Shown here: positions 26,762 to 35,787 of the stretch, one piece after another | How positions within the stretch are numbered: position 1 is the stretch's first letter | How the letters are laid out: each line of letters opens with the position of its first letter | NCBI RefSeq assembly: GCF_016786325.1 | Contig: NZ_JADWYU010000146.1 | Location: 1 to 44,601 of the forward strand | From: Frankia nepalensis | GTDB taxonomy: Bacteria; Actinomycetota; Actinomycetes; Frankiales; Frankiaceae | DNA: 44,601 nt | Reading direction: 5' to 3' | Translations under genes and position numbers: made by a program | Notes under the pieces: model-generated | What the model was told of the DNA's origin: nothing | The model's input: only the letters and a program-made list of their open reading frames with translations | Database searches by the model: none

Positions 26762-27613
26762 TCAGGTGCTTCGGGCCATCGCGATCATTCCCTTGAGCCC
26801 GAGCCCGGCCCTCGTGCCGCCGTCACACAGGATGTCAGTGCCGGTGAGATAGCCCGGCCGGCCGCTGACGCAGAACGCGAGCAGTTCGGCGATCTCCTCG
26901 GGCGCGCCGAAGCGCTTGAGGGCCGCGTAGTCGAGCAGCTTGCCCGCGCCGCTCTGCTCCTCGAGCCGGCCCATCGCTGTGTCGAACGAGCCCGGGGAGA
27001 CCGAGAGGATGCGCGCGCCCTTGGCGCCGAACGACGCCGCCTGCCGCTGGGAGTACCAGATGACGAAGTTCTTGCTGATGGAATAGGCCGAACCCGGGCG
27101 CATCGACGCGGGGCCACGGCTGGCGGCGGCGGTCAGCTTCCTAGTGAACGTCGCGTGGTCTGTCAGGGCCAGTCGGTAGGCGCGCTTCGGGACGATGAAG
27201 CCGGGGACCATGTGCCCGGCGATCGAGGCGACGTTGACGAGGGCGAAGCCGGCATCCGCGATGGCTAGCGCGGCCTCGGTGACGTGCACGGTGCCGAGCG
27301 CGTTGATCCGCACGATGGTTTCGGCCGAGCCCATCTGCGGGCTGACGCCGGCCGTGTGCACCACGGCCGCGACCTCTCCCGCCTCGCCCGCGCGGGCGAA
27401 CAGGGCGTCGACCGACTGCCGGTCGGTGATGTCGCAGCGCACGCCGTCGGCGTCGACGTCCAGCGTCTTGAGCTCCGTGACGGCCTCGTCCAGCCGTTCC
27501 TGGTTCACATCGCTGATGATCACTCGATGGTCGCGGCCCAGGATCTTGGCGGTCGCGAGCCCCATTCCACCCGCGCCTCCTGTGATGACAGCGGTCTTCA
27601 CCATCGTTGTCAT
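26762..27613 (-). CDS. SDR family oxidoreductase (hydroxysteroid dehydrogenase-like)
   Basis: A 283-residue classical-type SDR. Cofactor motif TGGAGGMGLATA (about residues 11-22), DVNQERLDEA after strand 2 suggesting NAD, HTAGVSPQMG in place of NNAG, and the catalytic Tyr/Lys in SAYSISKNF. A longer than usual segment (GHMVPGFIVPKRAYRLALTD and on) separates the Ser strand from the Tyr helix, as in the 3-alpha-hydroxysteroid dehydrogenase-like group. Start may be the ATG at 27613 or the next Met at 27604. It is convergent with the TetR gene and probably independently transcribed. Likely part of the local alcohol/steroid-type metabolism. Confidence 0.83.
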   Translation of the reverse strand: MTTMVKTAVITGGAGGMGLATAKILGRDHRVIISDVNQERLDEAVTELKTLDVDADGVRCDITDRQSVDALFARAGEAGEVAAVVHTAGVSPQMGSAETIVRINALGTVHVTEAALAIADAGFALVNVASIAGHMVPGFIVPKRAYRLALTDHATFTRKLTAAASRGPASMRPGSAYSISKNFVIWYSQRQAASFGAKGARILSVSPGSFDTAMGRLEEQSGAGKLLDYAALKRFGAPEEIAELLAFCVSGRPGYLTGTDILCDGGTRAGLGLKGMIAMARST

Positions 27614-27699
27614 CTGCCTCCTTTGGCGTGGTTATCGCAGGCTACGACATTCGTCCGGTGTCGGCGGCCAACGGCCGAGAGGGCGGAGTTCTGGGCTGT

Positions 27700-27742
27700 T
27701 TCCCAGGACAGGAGACGACCCGTTCCCAGGACAGGTGACGAC
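27700..27742. repeat. 20-bp direct repeat, two copies, in the SDR-SDR divergent region
   Basis: TTCCCAGGACAGGAGACGAC (27700-27719) recurs at 27723-27742 with one base changed, a 23-base period (about two helical turns). It lies between the divergent SDR genes at 27613 and about 27826. The spacing is compatible with a pair of regulator sites on one DNA face; no promoter hexamers were recognised with confidence. Confidence 0.55.
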
Positions 27743-27825
27743 GCGGGCCGGTCAGGTTCCTGGCGAGACGGTGGAACCGGGGCGCGGGCGGTGGTGGCCG
27801 CCGCGGCTGGGTGGAGACTGCGAGC

Positions 27826-28791
27826 GTGAGCGGCGTCCGTGGGCTGAGCCCGGCCGGCTCGCCGGCCGGCGTCGGTGAGCCGGCCGGCATGGCGGGCGAG
27901 GCCGTGGGCCGTGGGCCGGGCGTCGGCGCCAGGCCGCTGGGCGGGCGGACGGTCGTGGTCACCGGCGCGAGCGCGGGCATCGGCGCCGCGGCGGCGCGGC
28001 GCCTCGCCGAGTTGGGCGCCGGGGTCGTGGTGGTCGGGCGCTGCCGGGAGCGGACCGCGGCGGTCGCCGGCGCCATTGGCGCCGTGCCGGTGTTCGCCGA
28101 CTTCGCCCGGCTCGACGACGTTCGGCGGGCGGCCGACGAGATCTTGGGGCTATGCCCGCGGATCGACGTGCTGGCGAACAACGCCGGGGCGATGTTTCCA
28201 GATCGGCGGATGACCGTTGACGGGCACGAGATGACGTTCCAGGTCAACCATCTCGCCGGGTTTCTCCTCACCGGGCTATTGCTGCCTCGGCTGACCACGA
28301 CGCCAAATTCCCGGGTGATCATGACCAGTAGTGTGATCAACGTGCTCGGATGTCTCGATCTCGACGACCTGGACCGGTTTCGCCGTCCCTACCGGCAGTT
28401 CTCGGCCTATGCCGACAGCAAGCTGGCAAACGTCCTGTTCGTGCGCGAACTCACCCGCCGGGCCGCGGCGGCCGGCGGCCCGGCCGCCGGTGGGCCGACG
28501 GCGACCGCCTTCCACCCCGGCTTCATCGCCAGCAACATCGGCCGGGACACCCGGCACATAACCAGGCTCAAAGGCCGCTGGTGGAGCCAGTACGTCACGC
28601 ACACCCCTGGCTATGGCGCGCAGCCGCTGGTCGCGCTCGCCGTCCGCGTCGATCCACGCGCCGTCGACGGGGCCTACCTGCACCGCTTCCGGCGGCACGA
28701 GCACCTGCTGGTCTCCCGCGCGGCGCGCGACCCGGAGCTCGCCCGCCGGCTCTGGGACCGCTGCTCCGCCCTCGTCGGCCTGTCCGCCTGA
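27826..28791 (+). CDS. SDR family oxidoreductase (retinol dehydrogenase-like)
   Basis: An SDR of about 321 residues. Cofactor motif TGASAGIGAAAARRLAELGA with VVGRCRER after strand 2, suggesting NADP; NNAG in VLANNAGAMFPDRRMTVDGH; EMTFQVNHLAGFLLT; Ser in VIMTSSVINVLG; Tyr/Lys in FSAYADSKLANVLF. The layout fits retinol dehydrogenase/WW-oxidoreductase-like SDRs acting on lipophilic alcohols or ketones. The first ~40 residues are Gly/Ala/Pro-rich; starts at 27811 (ATG), 27826 (GTG) and 27889 (ATG) are all possible. It ends about 55 bases before a SoxR/MerR-type promoter. Confidence 0.83.
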   Translation: MSGVRGLSPAGSPAGVGEPAGMAGEAVGRGPGVGARPLGGRTVVVTGASAGIGAAAARRLAELGAGVVVVGRCRERTAAVAGAIGAVPVFADFARLDDVRRAADEILGLCPRIDVLANNAGAMFPDRRMTVDGHEMTFQVNHLAGFLLTGLLLPRLTTTPNSRVIMTSSVINVLGCLDLDDLDRFRRPYRQFSAYADSKLANVLFVRELTRRAAAAGGPAAGGPTATAFHPGFIASNIGRDTRHITRLKGRWWSQYVTHTPGYGAQPLVALAVRVDPRAVDGAYLHRFRRHEHLLVSRAARDPELARRLWDRCSALVGLSA

Positions 28792-28847
28792 CCGCCGCGC
28801 CTGGCCCAGCCAGACGGGCGGGGACGGCCCGTACCGACACCGGCGCC

Positions 28848-28878
28848 TTGACCTCAAGGGAACTTGAGCTTTTAGCGT
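28848..28878 (+). promoter_or_regulatory. SoxR/MerR-type promoter of the ABC exporter
   Basis: TTGACC (28848-28853) is separated by 19 bases, not 17, from TAGCGT (28873-28878). The spacer carries the perfect dyad CTCAAG-GGAA-CTTGAG (28853-28868). This closely resembles the SoxR operator (core CCTCAAGTT..CTTGAGG) and the overlong-spacer design of MerR-family activated promoters. Its position upstream of an ABC exporter matches known actinobacterial SoxR targets. No soxR gene is in the window. Confidence 0.7.
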
Positions 28879-29010
28879 CGGCTCCATCGGCGGAGGACCG
28901 CCACCGCGCCCGCCGGATCGGCACCGGAGGATCACCAGAACTGTCTGACCCCGGTGTTTGTATCCGCTCATGGGGCGTGGACGGACGCGGAAGATGGGTG
29001 GTTGGGGCCG

Positions 29011-30930
29011 ATGAGCATGGAGATGGTCGCGTGGTCGTCCCTGTATGGGGCGATGCACACGCAGGATGACCGGCGGTCGTTCTCCTGGGGGACGGTCCGG
29101 CGGATCGCGGCGTTCGCCCGGCCGCACCGCCGCCAGCTTGCCTGGTTCCTGCTGCTCAGCGTGGTGGTCGCCGCGCTGGCGGTCGCCACCCCGCTGCTGG
29201 CGGGCCGGGTCGTGACCGCGATCGTGGAGGGCTCCGAGACCCACGTCGTGGTCTGGCTGGCCGCGGTCATCGCGGCCATCGCCGTGGCCGAGGCGGCGCT
29301 CGGCCTGGTCAGCCGGTGGCTGTCGGCCAGCATCGGCGAGGGCCTGATCCTCGACCTGCGTACCGCCGTGTTCGACCACGTCCAGCGGATGCCGGTCGCC
29401 TTCTTCACCCGTACCCACACGGGCGCGCTGGTCAGCCGGCTGAACAACGACGTGATCGGCGCCCAGCGGGCCTTTTCCGACACGCTCTCCGGCATCGTCG
29501 GGAACCTCGTCGCGCTGCTGCTCACCGGGATCGTGATGTTCCGGCTGTCCTGGCAGATCACCCTGCTCGCGCTGGTGCTGCTGCCGATCTTCGTGCTGCC
29601 GGCGCGGCGGATGGGCGCCCGGCTGGCCCGGCTGGAGCGGGAGGCGGCGAACCACAACGCCGTGATGAGCACCCGGATGACCGAGCGGTTCTCGGCTCCC
29701 GGCGCGACCCTGGTGAAGCTGTTCGGCCGGCCCGGCGACGAGTCCGCCGAGTTCGCCCAGCGGGCGCGGCGGGTGCGCGACATCGGCCTGCGCACGGCGA
29801 TGACGCAGATGGTGTTCGTCACCGCGCTCACGCTCGTCTCGACGCTCGCGCTGGCCCTCGTCTACGGACTCGGCGGCTTCATGGCGCTGCGCGGTGAGCT
29901 GGAGCCGGGCACCGTCGTCGCCCTTGCGCTGTTGCTGACCAGGCTTTACGCCCCGCTGACCGCGCTGGCGAGCGCGCGCGTGGAGGTCATGAGCGCGCTG
30001 GTGAGCTTCGAGCGGGTGTTCGAGGTGCTCGACCTGACGCCGCTGGTCGCCGAGCGCCCGCACGCCCGGCCGGTGCCCGACGGGCCGGTGCGCGTCGAGC
30101 TGGACCAGGTGAGCTTCACCTACCCGGCGGCCGACGCCGTCTCGCTCGCCTCCCTGGAGGAGGTCGCCGTGCTCGACGGCCGAGGCGGCGAGCAGGTGCT
30201 GCGAGGAGTGTCGCTGCGCGCGGAGCCCGGGCAGATGGTGGCGCTGGTCGGCTCCTCCGGCGCGGGCAAGTCGACGATCGCCCAGCTCGTCCCGCGGCTG
30301 TACGACGTCGACGAGGGCGCGGTGCGGCTTTCCGGGGTGGACGTGCGCGACCTGTCGTTCGAGTCGCTGCGGCGGACCATCGGGATGGTGACCCAGGACG
30401 GGCACCTGTTCCACGACACCGTCCGGGCGAACCTGCTGCTGGCGAACCCGGCGGCGGGCGAGGAGGAGCTCTGGGACGCGCTGCGCGGCGCCCGGCTCGC
30501 GGGTCTCGTCGCCGACCTGCCGGACGGGCTGGACACGGTGGTGGGCGAGCGGGGATACCGGCTGTCGGGTGGCGAGCGTCAACGGCTCACGATCGCCCGG
30601 CTGCTGCTGGCCCAGCCCCGGGTCGTCATCCTCGACGAGGCCACGGCGCACCTGGACTCCACCTCGGAGGCGGCGGTACAGGAGGCGTTGCGGGAGGCGC
30701 TCGCCGGCCGGACGGCGATCGTGATCGCCCACCGGCTCTCCACCATCCGTGACGCCGATCTCATTGCTGTAGTCGAGGGCGGCCGGATCATTGAGCAGGG
30801 CACCCATACCGAACTGCTCGTCGCCGAAGGCCGGTATGCCGAGCTCTACCGGACCCAGTTCGCCCAGGAGCGCTCGGCCACGGTGCCCGCGCAGGCCTCG
30901 GCCGGCGCGGTCCACGAATCGGTGGCCTGA
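29011..30930 (+). CDS. ABC exporter, fused TMD-NBD (MsbA/LmrA type)
   Basis: A 639-residue half-transporter that would act as a homodimer. The transmembrane domain (about residues 40-330) begins RPHRRQLAWFLLLSVVVAAL and includes RLNNDVIGAQRAFSDTL. The NBD has Walker A GSSGAGKST (about 413-421), Q-loop MVTQDGHLFHDTVRANLLLA, signature LSGGERQR, Walker B RVVILDEAT and H-switch IVIAHRLST. The ATG at 29011 is preferred; the frame is open from a GTG at 28954 but that extension is unlike a transporter start. The SoxR/MerR-like promoter upstream suggests induction by redox-active compounds or antibiotics, with export of such compounds as the likely role. Confidence 0.88.
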   Translation: MSMEMVAWSSLYGAMHTQDDRRSFSWGTVRRIAAFARPHRRQLAWFLLLSVVVAALAVATPLLAGRVVTAIVEGSETHVVVWLAAVIAAIAVAEAALGLVSRWLSASIGEGLILDLRTAVFDHVQRMPVAFFTRTHTGALVSRLNNDVIGAQRAFSDTLSGIVGNLVALLLTGIVMFRLSWQITLLALVLLPIFVLPARRMGARLARLEREAANHNAVMSTRMTERFSAPGATLVKLFGRPGDESAEFAQRARRVRDIGLRTAMTQMVFVTALTLVSTLALALVYGLGGFMALRGELEPGTVVALALLLTRLYAPLTALASARVEVMSALVSFERVFEVLDLTPLVAERPHARPVPDGPVRVELDQVSFTYPAADAVSLASLEEVAVLDGRGGEQVLRGVSLRAEPGQMVALVGSSGAGKSTIAQLVPRLYDVDEGAVRLSGVDVRDLSFESLRRTIGMVTQDGHLFHDTVRANLLLANPAAGEEELWDALRGARLAGLVADLPDGLDTVVGERGYRLSGGERQRLTIARLLLAQPRVVILDEATAHLDSTSEAAVQEALREALAGRTAIVIAHRLSTIRDADLIAVVEGGRIIEQGTHTELLVAEGRYAELYRTQFAQERSATVPAQASAGAVHESVA

Positions 30931-31149
30931 TCCCCTCAGCCGGCCGACCACGGAGATCATCGGAGCTGTGGCGGCACCCCGAGACACCCTTTGACCTGGG
31001 CCGGCTCGTCGCGATCGGGCATTCGTCAGACGGGTCGTGAGCTCTGGCGTACCGCCGGGGCACGCGACGGTCCGATGTTCCGATGTGTTGTCGGGGGAGG
31101 GACGGGGATGGTCGATGTGCCCCTGCACGATGACCGGCGAGGAGTGACA

Positions 31150-31614
31150 ATGACGACCACAGTCGCCGAATCGATCGACGTCGAGGTGCCGATCCGCACC
31201 GCGTACAACCAGTGGACCCAGTTCGAGTCCTTCCCGAACTTCATGAGCGGCGTCGAGTCCGTGCAACAGATTGACGCCACCCACACCCACTGGCGGATCA
31301 GCGTCGGTGGGACGGAGCGCGAGTTCGACGCGGCCATCACCGAACAGCGGCCCGACGAGCGTGTCGCGTGGAAGAGCACTGGGGGGACGCAGCACGCCGG
31401 CGTGGTGACCTTCCACCGGCTCGCCGACGACAAGACCCGGGTGACCGTGCAGCTCGACTGGCAGCCGGACACGGTGGTCGAGAAGGTCGGGGCGGTCGTC
31501 GGTGTCGACGACCGCCGGGTGAAGGGCGACCTGAAGAGGTTCAAGTCGTTCATCGAGGAGCGCGGCACGGAAAATCCGACCGGCTCGTGGCGCGGCGAGG
31601 TCCCGCGCCCGTGA
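31150..31614 (+). CDS. SRPBCC (START-like/polyketide cyclase) family protein
   Basis: A 154-residue single-domain protein: VAESIDVEVPIRTAYNQWTQ, FESFPNFMSGVESVQQIDAT, WRISVGGTEREFDAAITEQR, AWKSTGGTQHAGVVTFHRL. This matches the coenzyme Q-binding/cyclase-like SRPBCC proteins common in actinobacteria, which have a hydrophobic ligand cavity but often no known reaction. The ATG at 31150 follows GAGGAGTGACA; the frame is open further upstream but without family similarity. A strong hairpin 28 bases after the stop ends the transcript, separating it from the dnaK operon. Confidence 0.85.
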   Translation: MTTTVAESIDVEVPIRTAYNQWTQFESFPNFMSGVESVQQIDATHTHWRISVGGTEREFDAAITEQRPDERVAWKSTGGTQHAGVVTFHRLADDKTRVTVQLDWQPDTVVEKVGAVVGVDDRRVKGDLKRFKSFIEERGTENPTGSWRGEVPRP

Positions 31615-31642
31615 CCGCGGCCGCTTCCTAGATCAGCTGCCT

Positions 31643-31674
31643 GGGACGCCGGCCCGGACACGGGCCGGCGTCCC
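31643..31674. terminator. Hairpin terminator after the SRPBCC gene
   Basis: A perfect 14-bp stem (31643-31656 with 31661-31674), loop GACA, followed by GCTGTTT. It starts 28 bases after the stop codon and is a good candidate for an intrinsic terminator. Confidence 0.8.
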
Positions 31675-31736
31675 GCTGTTTCCAGGACGGCCGGCCGCTG
31701 CCGGGCCAGCCGGACGCGTGGTTCCGATTCCGCCCG

Positions 31737-31774
31737 CCAACCGTGCCCGGCTCAGATGCGCCGGGCACGGTTGG
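31737..31774. terminator. Second strong hairpin ahead of dnaK
   Basis: A perfect 15-bp stem (31737-31751 with 31760-31774) around an 8-base loop, 62 bases beyond the first hairpin. It lies 119 bases before the dnaK start. It could be a back-up terminator or a 5' leader structure for dnaK, depending on where the dnaK promoter is. Confidence 0.65.
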
Positions 31775-31892
31775 AGCCTCCGGGGCGGGGCAGCCTGTGC
31801 GACGGCGGCGCATTCCGGAGATGAACCGCGGCGAACTTCGAGAAACGCCCGGTCACCGCCACCACCCTCAGGACGCCGTCGGGAGGGTCATT

Positions 31893-33836
31893 GTGGGCAA
31901 GGCAGCTGGAATCGATCTGGGCACGACGAACTCCGTCATCGCGGTGGTCGAGGGCGGCCAGCCGACGGTTGTCGCGAACGCGGAGGGATTCCGCACGACA
32001 CCCTCCGTCGTGGCGTTCACCGACAGCGGGGAGCGGCTGGTCGGAGAACTGGCCCGCCGGCAGGCGATCCTGAACCCGAAGGGGACGATCACCTCGGTCA
32101 AGCGTTTCATCGGCCGCCGGTACGGCGAGGTGGCCAGTGAACGCGGGACGGTCACCTACGACCTGGCGCAGGGCCCGGACGGCGCGGCGCGCATCCTCGC
32201 CCGGGGGCGGCAGTACGCCCCCGAGGAGATCTCGGCGATGGTGCTGCGCAAGCTGGCCGACGACGCCGGGCGCTTCCTCGGCGAGAAGATCACCGAAGCG
32301 GTGATCACGGTGCCGGCGTACTTCAACGACGCCCAGCGGCAGGCGACCAAGGACGCCGGCCGGGTCGCCGGCCTCGAGGTGCTGCGCATCATCAACGAGC
32401 CGACGGCGGCGGCGCTCGCCTACGGCATGGACAAGCGGTCCCACGAGACGGTGCTGGTGTTCGACCTGGGCGGGGGAACGTTCGACGTGTCGATCCTGGA
32501 CGTCGGCGACGGTGTCGTCGAGGTGCGCGCGACCGCCGGTGACACCCACCTCGGGGGCAACGACTGGGACCGGCGGCTCGTCGACTTCCTCGCCGACGAG
32601 TTCCGCGACCAGAACGGCATCGACCTGCGCGACGACCCGCAGGCGCTGCAGCGGCTCTTCGAGGCGGCGGAGCGGGCCAAGGTCGAGCTCTCGTCGGTCA
32701 CGCAGACCCAGGTCAACCTGCCGTTCGTCACCGCGGACGCGAACGGCCCGAAGCACCTGAACACGACGGTGACGCGCTCGCAGTTCGAGAAGATCACCGA
32801 GAACCTGCTCGAGCGCTGCATGCCGCCGCTGCGCCGCGCGATGGCCGACGCGAAGATCTCCGAGAACGACGTCGACGAGGTCATCCTCGTCGGTGGCGCG
32901 ACCAGGATGCCCGCCGTGCAGGCGCTGGTGCGCCGCCTCACCGGCGGGCGCGACCCGAACATGACGGTGAACCCGGACGAGGTCGTCGCCGTGGGCGCCG
33001 CCATCCAGGCGGCGGTCATCCGGGGCGAGGTGTCCGACGTGCTGCTGCTCGACGTCACGCCGCTGTCCCTGGGCGTCGAGACGCTCGGCGGCGTCAGCAC
33101 GAAGGTCATCGACCGCAACACGACCATCCCGGCCCGGCGCACCGAGACGTTCTCCACCGCCGAGGACAACCAGTCGGCGGTGGACATCGTGGTGCTGCAG
33201 GGTGAGCGCGAGATGGCGGCGGACAACCGGGCGCTCGGCCGGTTCCGGCTGGAGGGCATCCGGCCCGCGCCCCGCGGGCAGGCACAGGTCGACGTCACCT
33301 ACGACATCGACGCCAACGGCATCCTGAACGTGACCGCCCGGGACAAGGACACAGGCGCCGAGCAGCGCGTCACCATCTCGGACAACACCAACCTGCCGGC
33401 CGACGAGATCGAGCGCATGGTGGCCGAAGCCGAGAGCAACCGCGCCGAGGACACGCGCCTACGGGAGGACGCCGACGCCCGCAACCAGCTCGACACCATC
33501 GCCTACCAGGTCGAACGGCGCATCGGGGAGCTCGGCGACCGGGTGCCGGCGCACGAGCGGGCGCGCGCCGAACAGCTCGTCACCGACGCCCGGCAGGCGC
33601 TGCGGGAGCAGGGTGACGCGGCCCGGGTCCGCCCGGTCACCAACGAGCTGCAGCAGGTGCTCTACGGCCTCGCGGCCGGGCAGCGCGAGACCGCCGGCAC
33701 CAGGACAGGCGCGGCGGGCGCCGCCGGTGGCGCGGCGGGCGGCGGGCAGGCGCCGCGCGGGGGCGGGGGCGGGGACGACGAGGTGATCGACGCCGAGTTC
33801 ACCACCGGCGACGACACCCCCGGGGACCGTGACTGA
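31893..33836 (+). CDS. dnaK: Molecular chaperone DnaK (Hsp70)
   Basis: A 647-residue Hsp70. ATPase domain: [73 protein letters not shown]. Substrate domain: [17 protein letters not shown], then the helical lid and a Gly-rich tail ending near DDEVIDAEF. The GTG at 31893 has GGGAGG 6 bases upstream and aligns with the canonical N-terminus; the longer frame is not family-like. It heads the operon dnaK-grpE-cbpA-cbpM with overlapping junctions. No HAIR element (CTTGAGT-N7-ACTCAAG) or CIRCE was found upstream, so this may be a secondary DnaK copy with different control. Confidence 0.96.
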   Translation: MGKAAGIDLGTTNSVIAVVEGGQPTVVANAEGFRTTPSVVAFTDSGERLVGELARRQAILNPKGTITSVKRFIGRRYGEVASERGTVTYDLAQGPDGAARILARGRQYAPEEISAMVLRKLADDAGRFLGEKITEAVITVPAYFNDAQRQATKDAGRVAGLEVLRIINEPTAAALAYGMDKRSHETVLVFDLGGGTFDVSILDVGDGVVEVRATAGDTHLGGNDWDRRLVDFLADEFRDQNGIDLRDDPQALQRLFEAAERAKVELSSVTQTQVNLPFVTADANGPKHLNTTVTRSQFEKITENLLERCMPPLRRAMADAKISENDVDEVILVGGATRMPAVQALVRRLTGGRDPNMTVNPDEVVAVGAAIQAAVIRGEVSDVLLLDVTPLSLGVETLGGVSTKVIDRNTTIPARRTETFSTAEDNQSAVDIVVLQGEREMAADNRALGRFRLEGIRPAPRGQAQVDVTYDIDANGILNVTARDKDTGAEQRVTISDNTNLPADEIERMVAEAESNRAEDTRLREDADARNQLDTIAYQVERRIGELGDRVPAHERARAEQLVTDARQALREQGDAARVRPVTNELQQVLYGLAAGQRETAGTRTGAAGAAGGAAGGGQAPRGGGGGDDEVIDAEFTTGDDTPGDRD

Positions 33837-34464
33837 GCGGCGCGCGGACGCCGGGCGGCCGGGCCCGGCGTCCGACTCGATGCCCGCCGACCCGATGCCC
33901 GCCGACCCCACGCCCGCCGACCCCCGCTGCCCCGACGAGGCCGTCGGCTCCGCCGGCGCCAGCGGGGTCGACGACCGGGTCGCGCAGCTGTCGACGGAGC
34001 TCGAGAGCTGCCAGCAGCGGCACCTGCGGACGCTCGCGGACTTCGACAACTACCGCCGCAGGACCGCGCGGGAGCTCGGGGCGGCGCGCGGCGCGGAACG
34101 CGACCGGGTGGTCCTCGCCTGGCTGCCGGTGCTCGACCACCTCGAGCTGGCCCTGGCCCACGCCGGAGCCGACCCAGGCGCGCTCGTGGACGGCCTGCAC
34201 GGCGTGCGCCGCCTCGCGCTGGACGCCGTGGCGGCCTGCGGCGTGCGCCGCCTCGACGAGGAGACCGGCATGTACGACCCGGCCAGGCACGAGGTCGGCG
34301 CGGTGGTCAACGGCTCCTCCTCGGACCGGCCGGCTCCGGCGGGGGCCGTCGTCGAGGTGCTGCGCCCGGGCTACGAGGCGGACGGACGGGTGCTGCGGCC
34401 GGCGTCGGTCGCGGTGAGCACGGGCGGCTCGCCGGCCGCCGGTCCCAGGCCGGGGGCGCCCTGA
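33829..34464 (+). CDS. grpE: Nucleotide exchange factor GrpE
   Basis: A 211-residue co-chaperone that releases ADP from DnaK. The coiled-coil helix includes [20 protein letters not shown] and [17 protein letters not shown], followed by the beta-domain with [14 protein letters not shown] and [19 protein letters not shown]. The first 40 residues are disordered, with three MPADP-type units coded by a 15-bp repeat (33880-33924). The GTG at 33829 overlaps the dnaK stop by 8 bases, implying coupling. Function is the ATPase cycle of the adjacent DnaK. Confidence 0.93.
   Translation: MTERRADAGRPGPASDSMPADPMPADPTPADPRCPDEAVGSAGASGVDDRVAQLSTELESCQQRHLRTLADFDNYRRRTARELGAARGAERDRVVLAWLPVLDHLELALAHAGADPGALVDGLHGVRRLALDAVAACGVRRLDEETGMYDPARHEVGAVVNGSSSDRPAPAGAVVEVLRPGYEADGRVLRPASVAVSTGGSPAAGPRPGAP
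33880..33924. repeat. 15-bp tandem repeat, three copies, in grpE
   Basis: Units at 33880-33894, 33895-33909 and 33910-33924 differ by one or two bases and encode the Met/Thr-Pro-Ala-Asp-Pro repeats of the disordered GrpE N-terminus. In-frame period. Confidence 0.75.
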
Positions 34465-34465
34465 G

Positions 34466-35419
34466 ATGACTTCGGGCGCGCACCGGGCGAGCCGGGACTT
34501 CTACGACATCCTCGGCGTGGCGCGCGATGCCGACGCGGCCGAGATCCAGCGGGCCTACCGGACGCTCGCCCGGCGTTACCACCCGGACATCAACTCCGAC
34601 CCCGGCGCGGAGGAGCGGTTCAAGGAGCTGTCGGAGGCCTACGACGTGCTGTCCGACCCGGACAGCCGGGCGCGCTACGACCGCTTCGGCCATGACTTCC
34701 GCCGGGTGTCCGAGGAGGCCGCGCGCCGGCCGCCGCCCGGCGCGGGGACGGGCGGGGCCCGCCCGCGCGCCGGGGCGGCTGGCTTCGGAGCAGGCGGCTT
34801 CGAGGAGTTCGACATCGGGGATCTCTTCGGCGCCGGCAGCGGGTTCTTCCGCCGCTACGGCGGGGCCGGGCCACTGGGCGGCGCGGACCAGGAAGCCGAG
34901 ATCGAGGTGTCGCTCGCGGAGGCATACCGCGGCGGCCGGCGCCGCGTCAGCCTGGCGGGACCGGGGGGAAGCCGAGACCTCGACGTCACGGTCCCGGCTG
35001 GGGTGACCGGCGGCCAGCGGCTGCGGCTGGCCGGCCAGGGCGGCCGGGGCCGGGACGGCGGGCAGCCCGGCGACCTGTACCTGGTCGTGCGGCTGCTGCC
35101 CAGCGCGGGGTTCCGGCTCGACGGGCGCGACGTGCACACCGACCTGCGGCTGGCCCCGTGGGAGGGCGCGCTGGGCGCAAAGGTTCCCCTCGTGCTCCCG
35201 ACGGGCGAGCGGGCGACGGTCACGGTCCCGCCCGGGACGTCCAGCGGGCGCGCGCTGCGCCTGGCCGGTCGCGGTCTGCCCGGCGGAGGGCGCGGGGCCG
35301 GTGGCGACCTGTTCGCGCACGCGCGGATCGTGGTTCCGCCCAGACTCGGCCCCCGGGAGGCGGAGCTGTTCCGCGAGCTGGCCCGGGAGTCCTCGTTCGA
35401 CCCGAGGGGGCGGTCATGA
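34466..35419 (+). CDS. cbpA: DnaJ-like co-chaperone without zinc finger (CbpA type)
   Basis: A 317-residue J-protein. The J-domain spans about residues 10-75 with the catalytic HPD in [11 protein letters not shown] Gly/Phe-rich linker ([20 protein letters not shown]) leads into two C-terminal beta domains ([40 protein letters not shown]). The four CxxCxGxG zinc-finger repeats of true DnaJ are absent, so it is a class B (CbpA-like) protein. It starts 1 base after grpE and overlaps the next gene by 4 bases (ATGA). It would stimulate the ATPase of the adjacent DnaK. Confidence 0.92.
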   Translation: MTSGAHRASRDFYDILGVARDADAAEIQRAYRTLARRYHPDINSDPGAEERFKELSEAYDVLSDPDSRARYDRFGHDFRRVSEEAARRPPPGAGTGGARPRAGAAGFGAGGFEEFDIGDLFGAGSGFFRRYGGAGPLGGADQEAEIEVSLAEAYRGGRRRVSLAGPGGSRDLDVTVPAGVTGGQRLRLAGQGGRGRDGGQPGDLYLVVRLLPSAGFRLDGRDVHTDLRLAPWEGALGAKVPLVLPTGERATVTVPPGTSSGRALRLAGRGLPGGGRGAGGDLFAHARIVVPPRLGPREAELFRELARESSFDPRGRS

Positions 35420-35739
35420 CCAGTCTGCTCGCGCCGCGGCGGATGCACGGCGCCGATCTGGATCTGGCCTCGTTCTGCGAGGTCGTCCACCTGCACCCGG
35501 ACCTGGTCCGGCGGCTGGTGGCGCTGGGCCTGATCGAGGCGCGCGTCGACGCCGACGGCCACTGGTGGATGACGGCGACCGCGGTCGCCCGCGCGGGCCG
35601 GATCGAGCGCCTTCGGCGTGATCTCGGCATCACCTACACGGCGACGGGAGTCGTGCTCGACCTCCTCGACCGGATCGACGAGCTCGAGCGGCTCCTGCGC
35701 ACCCGACCGGCGCGAGGCGAGGCGCACCGCTGGACCTGA
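35416..35739 (+). CDS. cbpM: CbpM-like chaperone modulator (MerR-type fold)
   Basis: A 107-residue protein: [28 protein letters not shown], then [30 protein letters not shown], and a C-terminal coiled helix [18 protein letters not shown]. This is the CbpM pattern, a MerR-like winged helix that in E. coli binds the CbpA J-domain and inhibits it rather than binding DNA. The ATG at 35416 overlaps the cbpA stop. In many actinobacteria this position holds hspR, a longer MerR-family repressor; the short length and lack of a HAIR site favour CbpM here. A DNA-binding role cannot be ruled out. Confidence 0.82.
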   Translation: MTSLLAPRRMHGADLDLASFCEVVHLHPDLVRRLVALGLIEARVDADGHWWMTATAVARAGRIERLRRDLGITYTATGVVLDLLDRIDELERLLRTRPARGEAHRWT

Positions 35740-35749
35740 ACCCGTCTCC

Positions 35750-35780
35750 TTGACCTCCAGTACGGTTGAGTTCCTATCGT
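35750..35780 (+). promoter_or_regulatory. MerR-type promoter (19-bp spacer) of the esterase-like gene
   Basis: TTGACC (35750-35755), a 19-base spacer, then TATCGT (35775-35780). The spacer contains an imperfect dyad (CCTCCAG...GGTTGAG). The same -35 and spacer length occur at 28848-28878. The -10 ends 7 bases before the ATG at 35788, so the transcript is probably leaderless. The long spacer suggests dependence on a MerR-family activator. Confidence 0.65.
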
Positions 35781-35787
35781 CGCGATC

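Noticed and set aside
28276..31416. A 1046-residue open frame on the minus strand
   Set aside because: It is antisense to the SDR, ABC exporter and SRPBCC genes, which have complete family motifs; the long frame is a GC-composition artefact.
35416..35739. hspR-type repressor at the end of the dnaK operon
   Set aside because: At 107 residues, with the CbpM pattern and no HAIR site nearby, CbpM is the better call, though not proven.
35750..35780. HAIR element for HspR near cbpM
   Set aside because: HAIR is CTTGAGT-N7-ACTCAAG; the arms here have the opposite order (CTC...GAG) and sit in a 19-base promoter spacer, fitting a MerR-type activated promoter.
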